NCBI GenBank assembly: GCA_017449745.1
Contig: JAFTFD010000072.1
Span: 1 to 51,757 of the forward strand
Reading direction: 5' to 3'
From: Lachnospiraceae bacterium
GTDB lineage: Bacteria > Bacillota > Clostridia > Lachnospirales > Lachnospiraceae
Length of the DNA stretch: 51,757 nt
The notes under the pieces were generated by a model. The model had not been told where the DNA came from, made no database searches, and saw only the letters and a list, made by a program, of their open reading frames with translations. Below, in pieces: positions 8,398 to 18,100 of this stretch. The first letter of the stretch is position 1, and the number at the start of each line of letters is the position of its first letter. Position numbers and translations under genes: made by a program.

Positions 8398-9429
8398 ATG
8401 AGAGATAATCATGCATCTATCGGCGGTCTGCAGCTTGCGATCGCCAAAGGCTGGAAACCGAATATGTATCTGACCAACCTCTCCATGGCTCATTTCCAGG
8501 AGCCGGGCATGTATGTTGCACCGAGCATTTTCCCGATCTGCCCGGTTCAGCAGTCCACTGGTCAGTATTATATCTTCAATAAGGCTGAGCTGGCGAAGGA
8601 CCAGGTAGGCCGCAAACCGGCGATGGGGAAAGTTGCACCGGCAGTCTTCTCCCATTCGGAGGCTACCTACAGCACGAAGGTTGACCAGATCATTGTCGGC
8701 ATTGACAACATTGCGGCGCTGAACTACCAGCGGAGCAAGGCTCCTGCCACCATCGACCCGAGAAGGGCGAAGGCGCGTCTGGTAGCTGAGCAGATGAAGC
8801 TGCATCTGGATCTGATCTTCGCAAACGCGTTCCTGAAGCGCAGCCTGTGGACAAATGAGAAGACCGGCGTGGCATCCAATCCGTCCACGAACCAGTTCCT
8901 GTATTTCTCCGATGCCAACTGCGACATCATCGGCCTGTTCGATGATTACAAGAGACAGATCCTGCTGGCCGGCAGACGCCTGCCCAACAAGCTGACTCTT
9001 GGTTACGAAGCCTTTGTGGCTATGAAGAACCATCCGCAGTTCCTGGAGCGCGTAACTGGTTCCGGATCCACCCCGAACCCGGCACTCGTCAACGAGCAGG
9101 TAATCGCTACGGTTCTCGGCATCGAGGAAGTAAAGGTCATTTACTCCACTTACAATGCTGCAGAACTCGGTCAGAGCGCGAACATGCAGTTCATCGGCAA
9201 CAGCAAGGATGCCCTTCTTTCCTACGCTCCGGCAGCTCCGTCCATCGAGGAACCGTCCGCAGGTTATATCTTCACATGGGATATGCTCGGCAACGGCCAG
9301 TGGATGGCAACCGACAGCTTCGAGGGCGAGGCAGGAACTCATTCCGAGTTCGTCGAGGGACTCATGGCAACCGACATGAGAAAGACCTGTGATGACCTTG
9401 CGATCTATCTGAAGGGGTGTGTAGCGTAA
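8398..9429 (+). CDS. Major capsid protein
   Basis: A 343-aa protein with the look of a tailed-phage major capsid protein of the gpE-like class. It has an N-terminal segment YVAPSIFPICPVQQSTGQYYIFNKAEL, a central helix LVAEQMKLHLDLIFANAFL and a C-terminal AGYIFTWDMLGNGQW. The position after scaffold and decoration protein, the strong ribosome binding site (AGAAGGAGG) and the very even codon use fit a highly expressed structural gene. No proteolytic signal is evident. Confidence 0.85.
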   Translation: MRDNHASIGGLQLAIAKGWKPNMYLTNLSMAHFQEPGMYVAPSIFPICPVQQSTGQYYIFNKAELAKDQVGRKPAMGKVAPAVFSHSEATYSTKVDQIIVGIDNIAALNYQRSKAPATIDPRRAKARLVAEQMKLHLDLIFANAFLKRSLWTNEKTGVASNPSTNQFLYFSDANCDIIGLFDDYKRQILLAGRRLPNKLTLGYEAFVAMKNHPQFLERVTGSGSTPNPALVNEQVIATVLGIEEVKVIYSTYNAAELGQSANMQFIGNSKDALLSYAPAAPSIEEPSAGYIFTWDMLGNGQWMATDSFEGEAGTHSEFVEGLMATDMRKTCDDLAIYLKGCVA

Positions 9430-9440
9430 GGAGGTAGTCT

Positions 9441-9881
9441 ATGGCATACGTTGTGAAAAAGCCCCTGGATATCGGGGGAAGACGTAGGGCTATCGGGGAA
9501 ATCCTGAGGGATGACGAGGTCGCATCCGGATCCGTCATCCGCTCCGGGTATGTAGCTAAGATCGACAGTAAGATCGTGGATATCGCGACAGCTGCTGACA
9601 GCCCCGCCAAGGGTGCTGACAGTGCTGGCAAGGTAAATCTTCCGGTCTTGTCAGAAAATGGCTCCACGGTCATTTCCGTGGCTCCTGAGAGCATCTCCGA
9701 GGCCGTACGTATCATGCAGCTCTCCCAGACGGATGCCGTAACTGCGGCGAAGCAGTCCGAGGATGCGGACATGCTTACTGTGGTTACCTTGTGCGAGAGC
9801 AACAAGACCATCCTGTCGGCTGTCCGGAAACGGCTGGCTGAACTGGAGGCTGAGGATGGAGGAAGTGAAGGTGAGGCTTAA
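9441..9881 (+). CDS. Head protein of unknown function
   Basis: A 146-aa protein between the major capsid gene and the connector genes. It starts MAYVVKKPLDIGGRRRAIGEILRDDEV, a short beta-rich motif common in small head-associated proteins, and continues with an Ala/Ser-rich middle and an acidic helical end (RLAELEAEDGGSEGEA). Its stop overlaps the next start (TAATG). A structural or assembly role is inferred from position; I recognise no named family. Confidence 0.65.
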   Translation: MAYVVKKPLDIGGRRRAIGEILRDDEVASGSVIRSGYVAKIDSKIVDIATAADSPAKGADSAGKVNLPVLSENGSTVISVAPESISEAVRIMQLSQTDAVTAAKQSEDADMLTVVTLCESNKTILSAVRKRLAELEAEDGGSEGEA

Positions 9882-10324
9882 TGGGCGGAACCTACACTTA
9901 CAATCCCTCCAACCTTGCTGAGTACGGGAAAGACAGGATGCGGTTTGAACTCGGTGACACCATGGTCGAGGGCGGTGCAGATACCTGCGCGCTCTGTGAT
10001 GAGGAATATGGTGCGGTGCTTTCCGTTAAGATCCATACCGGAAGGCAGTGGAAGAAGGCGAAACTTCGGTGCATCGAAAGCATATTCAGACGGTTTGCCT
10101 ATGAGGCAGATACAAAGAACGGCCCTGTTTCCCTTTCCCTGGGGGACAGGGCAAAACTTTGGAAGGATATGTATGACCAGCTGAAGGCTGAACTGAAAAC
10201 GGGAGCTGCGTCCGCTGATGCGATTTTGGCACTGACGGATCATCCCGGAACAGGGGAGATCACACCACCGTATTTCTATAACGGCATGATGTCGCATGAG
10301 GAAGCGGAGGGGCAGGATATATGA
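9881..10324 (+). CDS. Putative head-tail connector protein
   Basis: A 147-aa protein, mostly helical (VEGGADTCALCDEEYGAVLS, RCIESIFRRFAYEADTKNGP, LSLGDRAKLWKDMYDQLKAEL). The size, the position just after the capsid genes and the pattern of helices around an S-L-S-L-G-D segment fit head-tail adaptor proteins. It overlaps both neighbours by a few bases, so the connector genes are probably translationally coupled. Assignment is by position and general look. Confidence 0.62.
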   Translation: MGGTYTYNPSNLAEYGKDRMRFELGDTMVEGGADTCALCDEEYGAVLSVKIHTGRQWKKAKLRCIESIFRRFAYEADTKNGPVSLSLGDRAKLWKDMYDQLKAELKTGAASADAILALTDHPGTGEITPPYFYNGMMSHEEAEGQDI

Positions 10325-10686
10325 ACCCTATCTATGGTTATATGTACACAAGACCGGGGAACCTCTGGAAGGAATTTGATATCGTAAAAAAGGTGTCGAA
10401 GAACCAGCAGGGATATCTGCATGACAGCTATGAAAAGACAGGAAAGAACCTGAAAGGGATCCTTTCTGTTGCTGAGAATCAGACTGCTGAGAGAACGAAG
10501 CACCTGTGGGATCAGGACCAGCATTCCCTTACCCATGTTCTTTCCCTTAGGGGGAGGGCGATGGTGAGAAAGGGCGATTATCTGGCCTGCGACGAGAAAA
10601 TATATCTTGTCCTTACCACCGATACAGAAGGAATGGTCGGAGGATCCTCGATATTGTATCTCGAAGAAAGGAATGATCTTAAATGA
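10321..10686 (+). CDS. Putative head closure / stopper protein
   Basis: A 121-aa protein that starts MNPIYGYMYTRPGN and ends in a beta-rich part (VRKGDYLACDEKIYLVLTTD then SSILYLEERND). The short beta-barrel-like C terminus and the location between a connector and an HK97 gp10-like protein fit a head closure or stopper role. It overlaps the next gene by four bases. The evidence is mainly gene order. Confidence 0.58.
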   Translation: MNPIYGYMYTRPGNLWKEFDIVKKVSKNQQGYLHDSYEKTGKNLKGILSVAENQTAERTKHLWDQDQHSLTHVLSLRGRAMVRKGDYLACDEKIYLVLTTDTEGMVGGSSILYLEERNDLK

Positions 10687-11048
10687 GTCCGGGAGCAGCT
10701 GCGGGACATATCGTGATTGCTGTCAAATCTGAGGTACAGAAAGTGAAGCAGGAGGCTCAGACGAGGATGCCGAGGGGCGCCAATGCCCTGCGGAATGCCG
10801 AACTGAGTATCCTTGCAGGCCCGAGCCCATCGGCTCCTGGTGGAACTCCTGGCGTCAGAACCGGCAATTTGAGGCGTAACTGGACTATGTTTTCCAGTTC
10901 TGAAATCTTTGGCATTGAATCCGGGATGGGCTATGCCGGATATCTGGAGCATGGAACCAGAAAGATGGCAGCGCGTCCTTTTGTGGATAAGATCCAGCAG
11001 GAGGCCATGCCGAAGATCAGGGCTATCTTTGAGGAAATAGGAGGTTAA
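10683..11048 (+). CDS. HK97 gp10-like tail completion protein
   Basis: A 121-aa protein with the typical gp10 layout: an N-terminal helix with PRGANALRNAELSIL, then GGTPGVRTGNLRRNW, then GMGYAGYLEHGTRKMAARPFVDK and a final helix. The segments V-R-T-G-N-L-R-x-x-W and Y-L-E-H-G-T-x-x-M-x-A-R-P-F are the recognisable family signature. It probably helps complete the tail end that meets the head. Confidence 0.82.
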   Translation: MSPGAAAGHIVIAVKSEVQKVKQEAQTRMPRGANALRNAELSILAGPSPSAPGGTPGVRTGNLRRNWTMFSSSEIFGIESGMGYAGYLEHGTRKMAARPFVDKIQQEAMPKIRAIFEEIGG

Positions 11049-11049
11049 C

Positions 11050-11340
11050 GTGATTATTGTTGAGTCAACCAGTATCGTGATCAATACTGAGGAAGTTACG
11101 AGGGGGACGTTGATCTGGGCCAAACATTCCACATGGGATGAAGGAAGGACAGGAATTGTGAAGGAAGCCACAGAGAAGACCATTACAGTGCTGTTCCTTC
11201 CCTCTCTGCAGAATGTACAGAACCATTTCATGATCCCTGTTTCGGAACTGGCAGATGGAGCGTGGCAGGTGCGGTATTCACCAGACGGCCTGCAGAACGT
11301 GATTGCCTTCGGCATTGATGATGATGGAAGCGGGGAGTGA
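11050..11340 (+). CDS. Small tail-region protein, function unknown
   Basis: A 96-aa protein with a GTG start at 11050, two bases after the gp10-like gene and behind AGGAGG. It is beta-rich (SIVINTEEVTRGTLIWAKH, KTITVLFLP, NHFMIPVSELADGAWQVRYS). I do not recognise the family. Its place between the tail completion and tail terminator genes suggests a small accessory structural protein. Confidence 0.55.
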   Translation: MIIVESTSIVINTEEVTRGTLIWAKHSTWDEGRTGIVKEATEKTITVLFLPSLQNVQNHFMIPVSELADGAWQVRYSPDGLQNVIAFGIDDDGSGE

Positions 11341-11346
11341 TGACAT

Positions 11347-12216
11347 ATGGACTTGAGTCAGCTTGTTTATACCAGGCTTGAGTCAGATGAAACCTTACAG
11401 AAGATGCTTGCGAAGTATGACGGACAGCCGGCGATATTCAATACGGAATTCCCATCAGACCAACAGGAAGGATGGGAAGGGAAGACCCAATACCCGAGGA
11501 TCGAGTATCAGTTCAATATGCAGGTGGATATGCAGAGGGCATCTTCCGGGATGCTGATGCTTGCCATCTATACCGAGAAGAACCCGATGGTTGCGGAACA
11601 GCTTGAGATGTGTGTGAGAAGGAGCCTTAAGGATGTGCTGATGATGCCGTCCGACGAGGCTCCTTTTTGCGTGGCATGGGCCAGGACGGATCCGTTTATG
11701 TTGGAGGGAAATGCCATCCTGTGCAAAGACCTCGTCTTTGACATTTTGGAGTACCCCGACCAGGAAACGACAGACCCCGATCCGGTCATGGCTTTGAGCA
11801 AATACATCAAAGAGTTGTATCCGGACTGCATCGTCCTGGGGATGGACCGTATTGGCGAGTATACAAATCCTGCTGATACACCGATCTTTTACTGCCGGCT
11901 TCAGAACATTGTGCTCGATCCGACAGGTTATCTGCAGCATACCATTACCTGGTTCAACTGTCAGATTGCAGTGCACCTGCTCTGCCCGGATTCAGCCATG
12001 AGGCTGAAGCTGATCGCAGGGCTGAACCAGATGCTCGGGAACGCCGGTGAGGTAATCATGCTGGATGATTCGCCTATGACAATCAATGCCATGCAGGTGA
12101 ATAACCGGGCGGATTACCTCAGGGAAGGGCAGCTTCTCATAACCGGTCATTATGGATGCCTGAAGGATTCTTATGTGGGCAAGGGACTCAGGAAAGTAAC
12201 CATCACAGACCACTGA
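11347..12216 (+). CDS. Putative tail terminator protein
   Basis: A 289-aa protein just before the sheath gene, the usual place for the tail terminator. It is longer than simple terminators (about 130-170 aa) and looks like two joined halves. The first half (QYPRIEYQFNMQVDMQ, LMLAIYTE) resembles a gpU/terminator-like alpha-beta domain. The second half repeats a comparable pattern (IFYCRLQNIVLDPTG, HTITWFNCQIAVHLLCPD). The function is inferred from position and this rough similarity. The ATG follows GGAAGCGGGGAG. Confidence 0.6.
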   Translation: MDLSQLVYTRLESDETLQKMLAKYDGQPAIFNTEFPSDQQEGWEGKTQYPRIEYQFNMQVDMQRASSGMLMLAIYTEKNPMVAEQLEMCVRRSLKDVLMMPSDEAPFCVAWARTDPFMLEGNAILCKDLVFDILEYPDQETTDPDPVMALSKYIKELYPDCIVLGMDRIGEYTNPADTPIFYCRLQNIVLDPTGYLQHTITWFNCQIAVHLLCPDSAMRLKLIAGLNQMLGNAGEVIMLDDSPMTINAMQVNNRADYLREGQLLITGHYGCLKDSYVGKGLRKVTITDH

Positions 12217-12227
12217 AAGGAGATTAT

Positions 12228-12449
12228 ATGGCAAAGAAAACAGAAGTGTCCACGAAAGTGGACGAGACTGTTCCTGCAATCAGCGAGGATGCCTACCCGG
12301 TAGAGGAGCTGATCAAAGCGAGCAGGGAGGTCTTTGGTGTGCCGCAGGAATGCGTTGTGGCCGCACTGAAACCACTGAAAAGGGAAACCATGATCGTCAG
12401 TGAAGCAAGGACGGTCATTGAAACGTTCATGAAGAAGGAGGTCAAATAA
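12228..12449 (+). CDS. Small protein upstream of tail sheath
   Basis: A 73-aa, mainly helical protein: AYPVEELIKASREVFGVPQECVVAALKP and VSEARTVIETFMKKEV. Small helical proteins of this type are found directly before sheath genes in PBSX-like tails. The ATG at 12228 follows AAAGGAGA and lies 11 bases after the preceding stop. The sheath gene begins three bases after its stop. A chaperone-like or tail accessory role is conceivable but not shown. Confidence 0.6.
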   Translation: MAKKTEVSTKVDETVPAISEDAYPVEELIKASREVFGVPQECVVAALKPLKRETMIVSEARTVIETFMKKEVK

Positions 12450-12452
12450 CAA

Positions 12453-13862
12453 ATGGCTGGATATTTTAACATTGGCGAAACCAAGATTCGTCCCGGTGCA
12501 TATTTCAATGTGCAGAGCAATGGGGATGTGGTCAGCTATGGAGCCGTTGATGGTGTTGTGGCGGTCCTTTTCCAGGCCACCATGGGTGAGATTGGAAAGG
12601 CAAAGGTGTTATCCGCTTCTGAGGGATACTCCAAGGTTTATGGAACTGACGGTACGACTGATGCAATCCGTGAGGCCCTGTATGGCGGGGCGTCGAAGAT
12701 CATTGCATGCCGTGTCGGTACGGGCGGTACGGCTGGCAGTGTAGAACTGACAGCTGCTACCGGCAAGCTGAAGGTTACTGCGAAGAACGCCGGTACTGCG
12801 GCGTATAAGGTGACCGTCCGCGCAAAGCTGACGGACTCTACCAAGAAAGAGATCGTGTTCTATGTCGGGGACACCGAGATCGAGAAATATAGCTTCGCCG
12901 CGACTGGAGATGAGGTGGCGGCAGCAATTGCCGCGGCGGCAGGTTCCTCTCTGTTTACGCTGACCGCAGTCAGCAGCGGAGCCGGTGTTATCACGAATGT
13001 GAGCCAGGCTGCGCTTACCGGAGGGGCAAACCCGACGGTCAACTCTGCAGCGTACAGTGCAGCCCTGGAAGAAATCGAGAAGTATTTCTTCAATGTCATC
13101 GTTGTGGATACAACTGATGCGGCGATCCATACTCTCGTAGCGGCATTCCTCGACCGGATTTACGATGCTGGCCAGTTCGGCATGGCCGTCCTGTCTCCGA
13201 ATCCATCAGACACTCTTGCCGACAGGCAGACAGCAGCAGCTGCGTTCAACGCAGAGAATGTCATTTATCCTGTTAATCCGAGCGCCTATGCAGGTGAAAC
13301 TCTGCTGTCCGGATATCAGGTTGCGGCCTATATCGGCGCCATTGTTGCGGCGACCCCGGCCAATCGTTCTGTCACGCATGTGGTCATGAACAGATATACA
13401 GCACTGGGCGAGCTGCTGACGAACACGCAGATCGAAGCTGCAGAGGAAAAAGGATGCATCGTACTGACCACGAACAATGATGGTGCCGTATGGCTGGATA
13501 ACGCTATCAACACCCTGCTCCATCCGGATGCCAATCATGACAGTGGGTGGAAGAAAATCCGCCGCGTGAAGACCAGATATGAGCTGCTGTACCGTGCAAA
13601 CGCCGCAGCGGATGACCTGGTCGGGCAGGTGGATAACGATGCCAACGGCCGGGCAACCATTGCAACCCAGATCCAGACGGTCTGCAACGCCATGGTTGAT
13701 GAAGGAAAGCTTCAGTACGCCGAGGTTACTGAGAGCTCTTCCATTGCTGCTGATGGAGATACCTGCGGATTTGATATCGATGTGATCGATAAGGACTCTG
13801 CAGAGCATATCTATCTGACCTACTACTTCCGGTTCAGCACCGTGCTGAATACGGAGGAGTGA
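12453..13862 (+). CDS. Contractile tail sheath protein (XkdK-like)
   Basis: A 469-aa tail sheath protein. The N terminus GYFNIGETKIRPGAYFNVQS, the GVVAVLFQATMGEIGKAKV segment, the middle insertion domain and the C-terminal part (RRVKTRYELLYRANAAADDL, VTESSSIAADGDTCGFDIDV, HIYLTYYFRF) match Phage_sheath/XkdK proteins in order and length. It shows that the particle has a contractile tail, so the phage is a myovirus. Sheath subunits surround the tube encoded by the next gene and contract upon host contact. Confidence 0.92.
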   Translation: MAGYFNIGETKIRPGAYFNVQSNGDVVSYGAVDGVVAVLFQATMGEIGKAKVLSASEGYSKVYGTDGTTDAIREALYGGASKIIACRVGTGGTAGSVELTAATGKLKVTAKNAGTAAYKVTVRAKLTDSTKKEIVFYVGDTEIEKYSFAATGDEVAAAIAAAAGSSLFTLTAVSSGAGVITNVSQAALTGGANPTVNSAAYSAALEEIEKYFFNVIVVDTTDAAIHTLVAAFLDRIYDAGQFGMAVLSPNPSDTLADRQTAAAAFNAENVIYPVNPSAYAGETLLSGYQVAAYIGAIVAATPANRSVTHVVMNRYTALGELLTNTQIEAAEEKGCIVLTTNNDGAVWLDNAINTLLHPDANHDSGWKKIRRVKTRYELLYRANAAADDLVGQVDNDANGRATIATQIQTVCNAMVDEGKLQYAEVTESSSIAADGDTCGFDIDVIDKDSAEHIYLTYYFRFSTVLNTEE

Positions 13863-13892
13863 TGAGTGATCCGGGAAAGGAGGACATAAGTT

Positions 13893-14348
13893 ATGCTTAA
13901 CACCAGAGCTGCTACCGATGCACGTCACAGCCGTGCCGGTAAGGATGCCATGATTTATGACGAGAAAGGAAACGCTCTCGCCCAGGCTGAGTCTTTTACG
14001 ACCAATGCCTCTTTCAACAACAATAATTACACACCGCTCGGCCAGAATCGTGAGCTGGAAGTAAACAACACCGTCGGCGTGAAGGTGAACATCACCGAGA
14101 TCGTTGTCTTGGATGGTTTCCTCTTCAATAAGCTGATGGGTGCGATTGCTGCCGGCGAGTCTCCGGTCATGACCTTCACGGGTGTGATCGAGGGACGGAA
14201 CGGATCCCAGGAGCGTGTGGTCTATCGTGAGTGCATCTTCTCCGGGGATTCCGATATCCAGAATGTCTCAACCGGCGATGTGCTGAAACGTGCATTTGCC
14301 CTGCACTGCAACGGCAAGATCGACAACAAAAAGAAACTCACTATCTGA
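13893..14348 (+). CDS. Tail tube protein (XkdM-like)
   Basis: A 151-aa tail tube protein of XkdM type, with DAMIYDEKGNALAQAESF near the N terminus, GQNRELEVNNTVGVKVNITE and the C-terminal RVVYRECIFSGDSDIQNVS. Size and place between sheath and tail chaperone are standard for the family. It polymerises into the inner tube whose length is set by the tape measure. A strong terminator hairpin follows the gene. Confidence 0.9.
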   Translation: MLNTRAATDARHSRAGKDAMIYDEKGNALAQAESFTTNASFNNNNYTPLGQNRELEVNNTVGVKVNITEIVVLDGFLFNKLMGAIAAGESPVMTFTGVIEGRNGSQERVVYRECIFSGDSDIQNVSTGDVLKRAFALHCNGKIDNKKKLTI

Positions 14349-14372
14349 TAGATCAGAACAGATAACAGAACC

Positions 14373-14400
14373 GGGGCCGGGATATTTCCTGGCCCCTTTT
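14373..14400 (+). terminator. Rho-independent terminator after tail tube gene
   Basis: A ten-pair stem, GGGGCCGGGA (14373-14382) with TCCTGGCCCC (14387-14396), has a TATT loop and TTTT after it. It probably gives extra short transcripts of the highly needed sheath and tube genes with partial read-through into the chaperone and tape measure. Confidence 0.8.
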
Positions 14401-14419
14401 CAAAACAAGGAGGATAAAC

Positions 14420-14944
14420 ATGGAGGACATGAACCTGAATATGGAAAACATGACGGAAGAAGAGAGAGAAGAAGTCCGCAGGGATATCATCGAACACGAA
14501 GAAGATTATCTGTCCGGCCTTTTGGAAGCCGCAGCATATACCGAGGAAGAAACGAAGATCATCGAGATCCGGAGGAAGGACCGGCTGTTCTTCAGGTTCT
14601 CCATTCACCCGATTTCCGAGGAGCTGCTGAACGATATCCGTAAGAAATACACGAAGTACGCCAAGAACCGCCGGCAGGGCATCAAGGTGGCAGAGGAGCT
14701 GGATACCCCGAAATATCGCGCCTCCATCATCTATAACTCGACGGTTGAAGAAGATCAGGCCAAGCTTTGGGACAATCCCAAGGTTAAGAAAGGCCTGGAA
14801 GCACAGGGGAAAACGATCATCAATGCCCTGGATGTGATCGAGGCTGTCCTGCTTCCCGGAGAGAAGGACCGGATCATGGATATCATTGACGATATCAACG
14901 GCTATAACAGCGAAGAGGTCCAGACAGAGACAGCAAAAAACTGA
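14420..14944 (+). CDS. Tail assembly chaperone, zero-frame product
   Basis: A 174-aa acidic, helical protein (SILSNIR-like helices such as ELLNDIRKKYTKYAKNRRQG and VIEAVLLPGEKDRIMDIIDDI). It lies between tail tube and tape measure, where tailed phages encode their tail assembly chaperone. It ends at the TGA at 14942-14944, directly after a slippery A AAA AAC heptamer, so a fraction of ribosomes should shift to the -1 frame and make a longer protein. The chaperone coats the tape measure protein while the tube polymerises and is not part of the finished virion. Confidence 0.85.
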   Translation: MEDMNLNMENMTEEEREEVRRDIIEHEEDYLSGLLEAAAYTEEETKIIEIRRKDRLFFRFSIHPISEELLNDIRKKYTKYAKNRRQGIKVAEELDTPKYRASIIYNSTVEEDQAKLWDNPKVKKGLEAQGKTIINALDVIEAVLLPGEKDRIMDIIDDINGYNSEEVQTETAKN

Positions 14945-15096
14945 TCAAGGCAGGTGGGAAAGCCACTTTGCTCCATCAGATTTTCCAGAGGCAGGGCATC
15001 CTGCCCCATGAAGTGAGGGCACTTCCGTCTGGGGAGCGAGCATTTATTTTCGCATCGACCATTTTACGCTTGGAAGAGAACACGAAAAGGGGGTGA
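14420..15096 (+). CDS. Tail assembly chaperone, predicted -1 frameshift product
   Basis: After the slippery A AAA AAC at 14935-14941 (in register X XXY YYZ), a -1 shift continues at the CTG at 14941 for 51 codons to the TGA at 15094-15096. This gives about 225 aa. The extension contains LLHQIFQRQGILPHEVRAL and SGERAFIFASTILRLEE, the same style as second-frame extensions of other tail chaperones (L-P-x-G-E-R-A-F at the end). A small hairpin, AGGTGG (14952-14957) with CCACTT (14963-14968), follows at the usual distance and may stimulate slippage. This frame has no start codon or ribosome binding site of its own. Confidence 0.75.
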
Positions 15097-15105
15097 CATT
15101 AGGAA

Positions 15106-18100
15106 ATGGCTGAGACCATAAAGATTGAAATACCTGTATCAGTACAGGACAAGACAGATCCTTCCCTGTCAAATATCACAAGAAAACTGAATTCAATGGC
15201 ACAGGCCTCGCAGAAGGTCAGCAAGATGATGATGGGGAGCGCCGGGAAAAAGACCGGATTGGAAAAATCCCTGGAGAAGATGGACCGGAACCTGCAGAAG
15301 GAACATCAGATAGAGATCACTGCCCATGACAATGCCACCCCTGTTTTGTCTGAGGTAGAAGATCGTGCAGCACGTGTTTCCGGATCTTCCGCTGATGTGG
15401 AAATTGGCGCTTCCGATAATGCAACAGGTGTTATGGCAGAAGTCAATGATTCTGTTGCAGCCACTGATGGAAACACCGCAAATGTTGAAGCATACGGTGA
15501 AGATAATGTCACAGATGTTATGGCAGATGTTCAGGATTCTGTCGCAGCTACTGATGGAAGTACGGCAAATGTTGAAGCGTTTGGTGAGGATAACGCATCC
15601 GATGTTATGGCGGATGTTCAGGATGCGGTGGCAGAAACAGACGGAAGCACAGCTAACACAGAAGTATTTGCTGAAGATAACGCAACAGATGTGATCAGTG
15701 GCGTAGAGGATGCACTTAGTACTATTGATGGCTCCACGGCCACTGTAAATATCGAGGCCAATAATAATTTAACCGGAAACAGCCAAAATGATATCTCAAT
15801 ACCAAATGTAGACCTAACGTCTGCCGGAACAGGATATGCAATGGCAAAACGAGGCTTCCTAGGTGCTGCCGGGTTTGCTGGTTTGTCGTTAGGAATAGGT
15901 TCAGCTATCAATTCGTTCAAAGAATTTGAATACGGAATGAGTGAAGTCAAGGCTATTTCAGGAGCTACAGAAGGAGAATTTCTGAGGTTAACGGAAGCGG
16001 CTAAACGCACTGGAGCCACGACGAAGTTTACTGCAACTGAGTCTGCAGAGGCGTTGAAATACATGGCTATGGCTGGCTGGAAGCCGGAACAGATGGAAGC
16101 AGGCCTTTCGGGAATCGTCAATCTGGCAGCCGCCTCCGGGGAAAGTATTGGAAGAGCTTCCGATATTGTGACTGATGCATTGACAGCTTTCGGTATGACA
16201 GCGGGTGATTCTGATCATTTTGCAGATGTCCTTGCCAAAGCATCAGCAAGCGCCAATACTAACGTTTCAGAAATGGGGGAAGCGTTTAAGTATGTAGGTG
16301 CAGCAGCAGGAGCAATGAATTACAGTGTCGAGGATGTAGCTTTAGCCATCGGCTTAATGTCCAACTCGGGAGTTCATGCATCTATGGCAGGAACTGCATT
16401 AAGAAGAACCATACTTGGACTTTCAAACCCAACTGACAAGGCAAAAGCCGCAATGGATAAATATGGCATTTCAATGACCAAAGAAGGTGGGAAAACAAAG
16501 AGCCTGATAGAGCTTATGACCAATCTCAGGGAAAGCCTTGGAGGGATTGAAGATGAGACCGAGCAAATGTCTGTTGCCAAAGACTTGTTTGGACAGCAGG
16601 CAGCCACAGGTATGCTCGCAATTATAAATGCATCTGAGAAGGACTGGAATAACCTCACTGAGGCTATTAGCAATTCGAAAGGTGCCGCATCTGAAATGTC
16701 AAGCATCATGCTCGACAACCTAAGTGGTGATATGACATTGCTTAGCAGCGCCTGGGAGGGTGTTCAGGATACCTTTGGAGAACGTGCAGCTCCTCATATA
16801 AGAAGCATTGTTCAGGCTATTACAGATGCTATGCCGGGATTAAGCGACGCAATAAATAATGCATTCGATGACATTGATCCCATGATTGACAGTTTCAAAA
16901 CGAAAGTTGGGACCATGCTCAGCAGTGAGGAATGGAAAAATGCTGATGGAACTGGCAAGATCAATATCGCTTGGGATACACTGATCGCTCAGCCGTTCAG
17001 CGAATGGGCTTCTGGTGATGGCGCTGTGTTGATTTCGGATACAGTAGGCAGCCTTTTTAGCGAAGCGTTCAAAATACTTCCTGGTGGAGAGGAAGCCGGT
17101 TTAACGTCATGGCTTAGCGCTGGGGTGATAGCGATTGGCGCTGAAAAGGTGATAAGCCTCGCGACTGGAATCGGCAAGTTGTCGGAAGCGGTATCCGGAC
17201 TCGGAACAGCAGGAACCTTGTTTGGCAGTTTTACGTCAGGACTTGGGGATGCCATTCCATGGATCGCAGGTGGAGCTGCTGCGTTAGGCCTTCTGAATAT
17301 TGCAATTGATGCATATAACCAGAAACAGATCACAAACAGTATAGCGGACCATTTTGGCGATATTGAACTTTCTTCGGAGCAGATCGCTGCGCTCTCCGAT
17401 GTGATACTTGATATTGATTGGACAGCAAATATAACTGTCGGTCTCGAATCCATAAAAGAAGCTGAGACTTTACGCAGTGATGCAGAAGCAAAACTAAAAG
17501 AAAACAAGGCTATTGAATACGAAGCCAAGGTTGGTGTGAAGCTGACTAAGGATGATGAAGAAACTTACGTTGCTAATTGCGAAGCGTTTGTCGAAGATGT
17601 CAGAAAACAGATAACGAAATCGGCTGAAGGATTAACCATGATTGTGGATTCCATGAAGATTGAAACACCGGAAGGGGGATCCTTGTCTGATCTGATCGAT
17701 AACTTCGCCTCGGAGGACATCGCCGAGCTCAGCTCTTTGGAGGCAGCATATAAAACAGCAGTTGAAAATGCATTGTCTAAAGGGCTCCAGGACGTGGATG
17801 CCAACAAGGCTGTCTCGGAATTGCAGGCAAAAATACAGGAAATTCAGGATCGATGGTCTAATGCCAGGGAAAAAGCAGCTCAGCAGATGATTAACGATGA
17901 GTTTCTGGGAAGATCAGGCGCAGATCTTGAAGGAGGTACATTCAAGAGACTGATTGAGCAGAATCAGGCAAACAGACAATTGAAACGAGAGGAAATGGCA
18001 GCAGGAAGGGAAACGTTGTACACCCACCTTTATGCAAACGAAGACAGGTATAATGCGCTGGGGTATGATATCAACGACTTTATTGATCAATACAAAGCTG

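Noticed and set aside
10578..11315. 245-codon minus-strand frame
   Set aside because: Antisense to the gp10-like and neighbouring tail genes; no initiation signal.
15328..15762. Regular repeats that might be a CRISPR array
   Set aside because: The 87-bp units are in frame within the tape measure gene, without unique spacers between identical short repeats.
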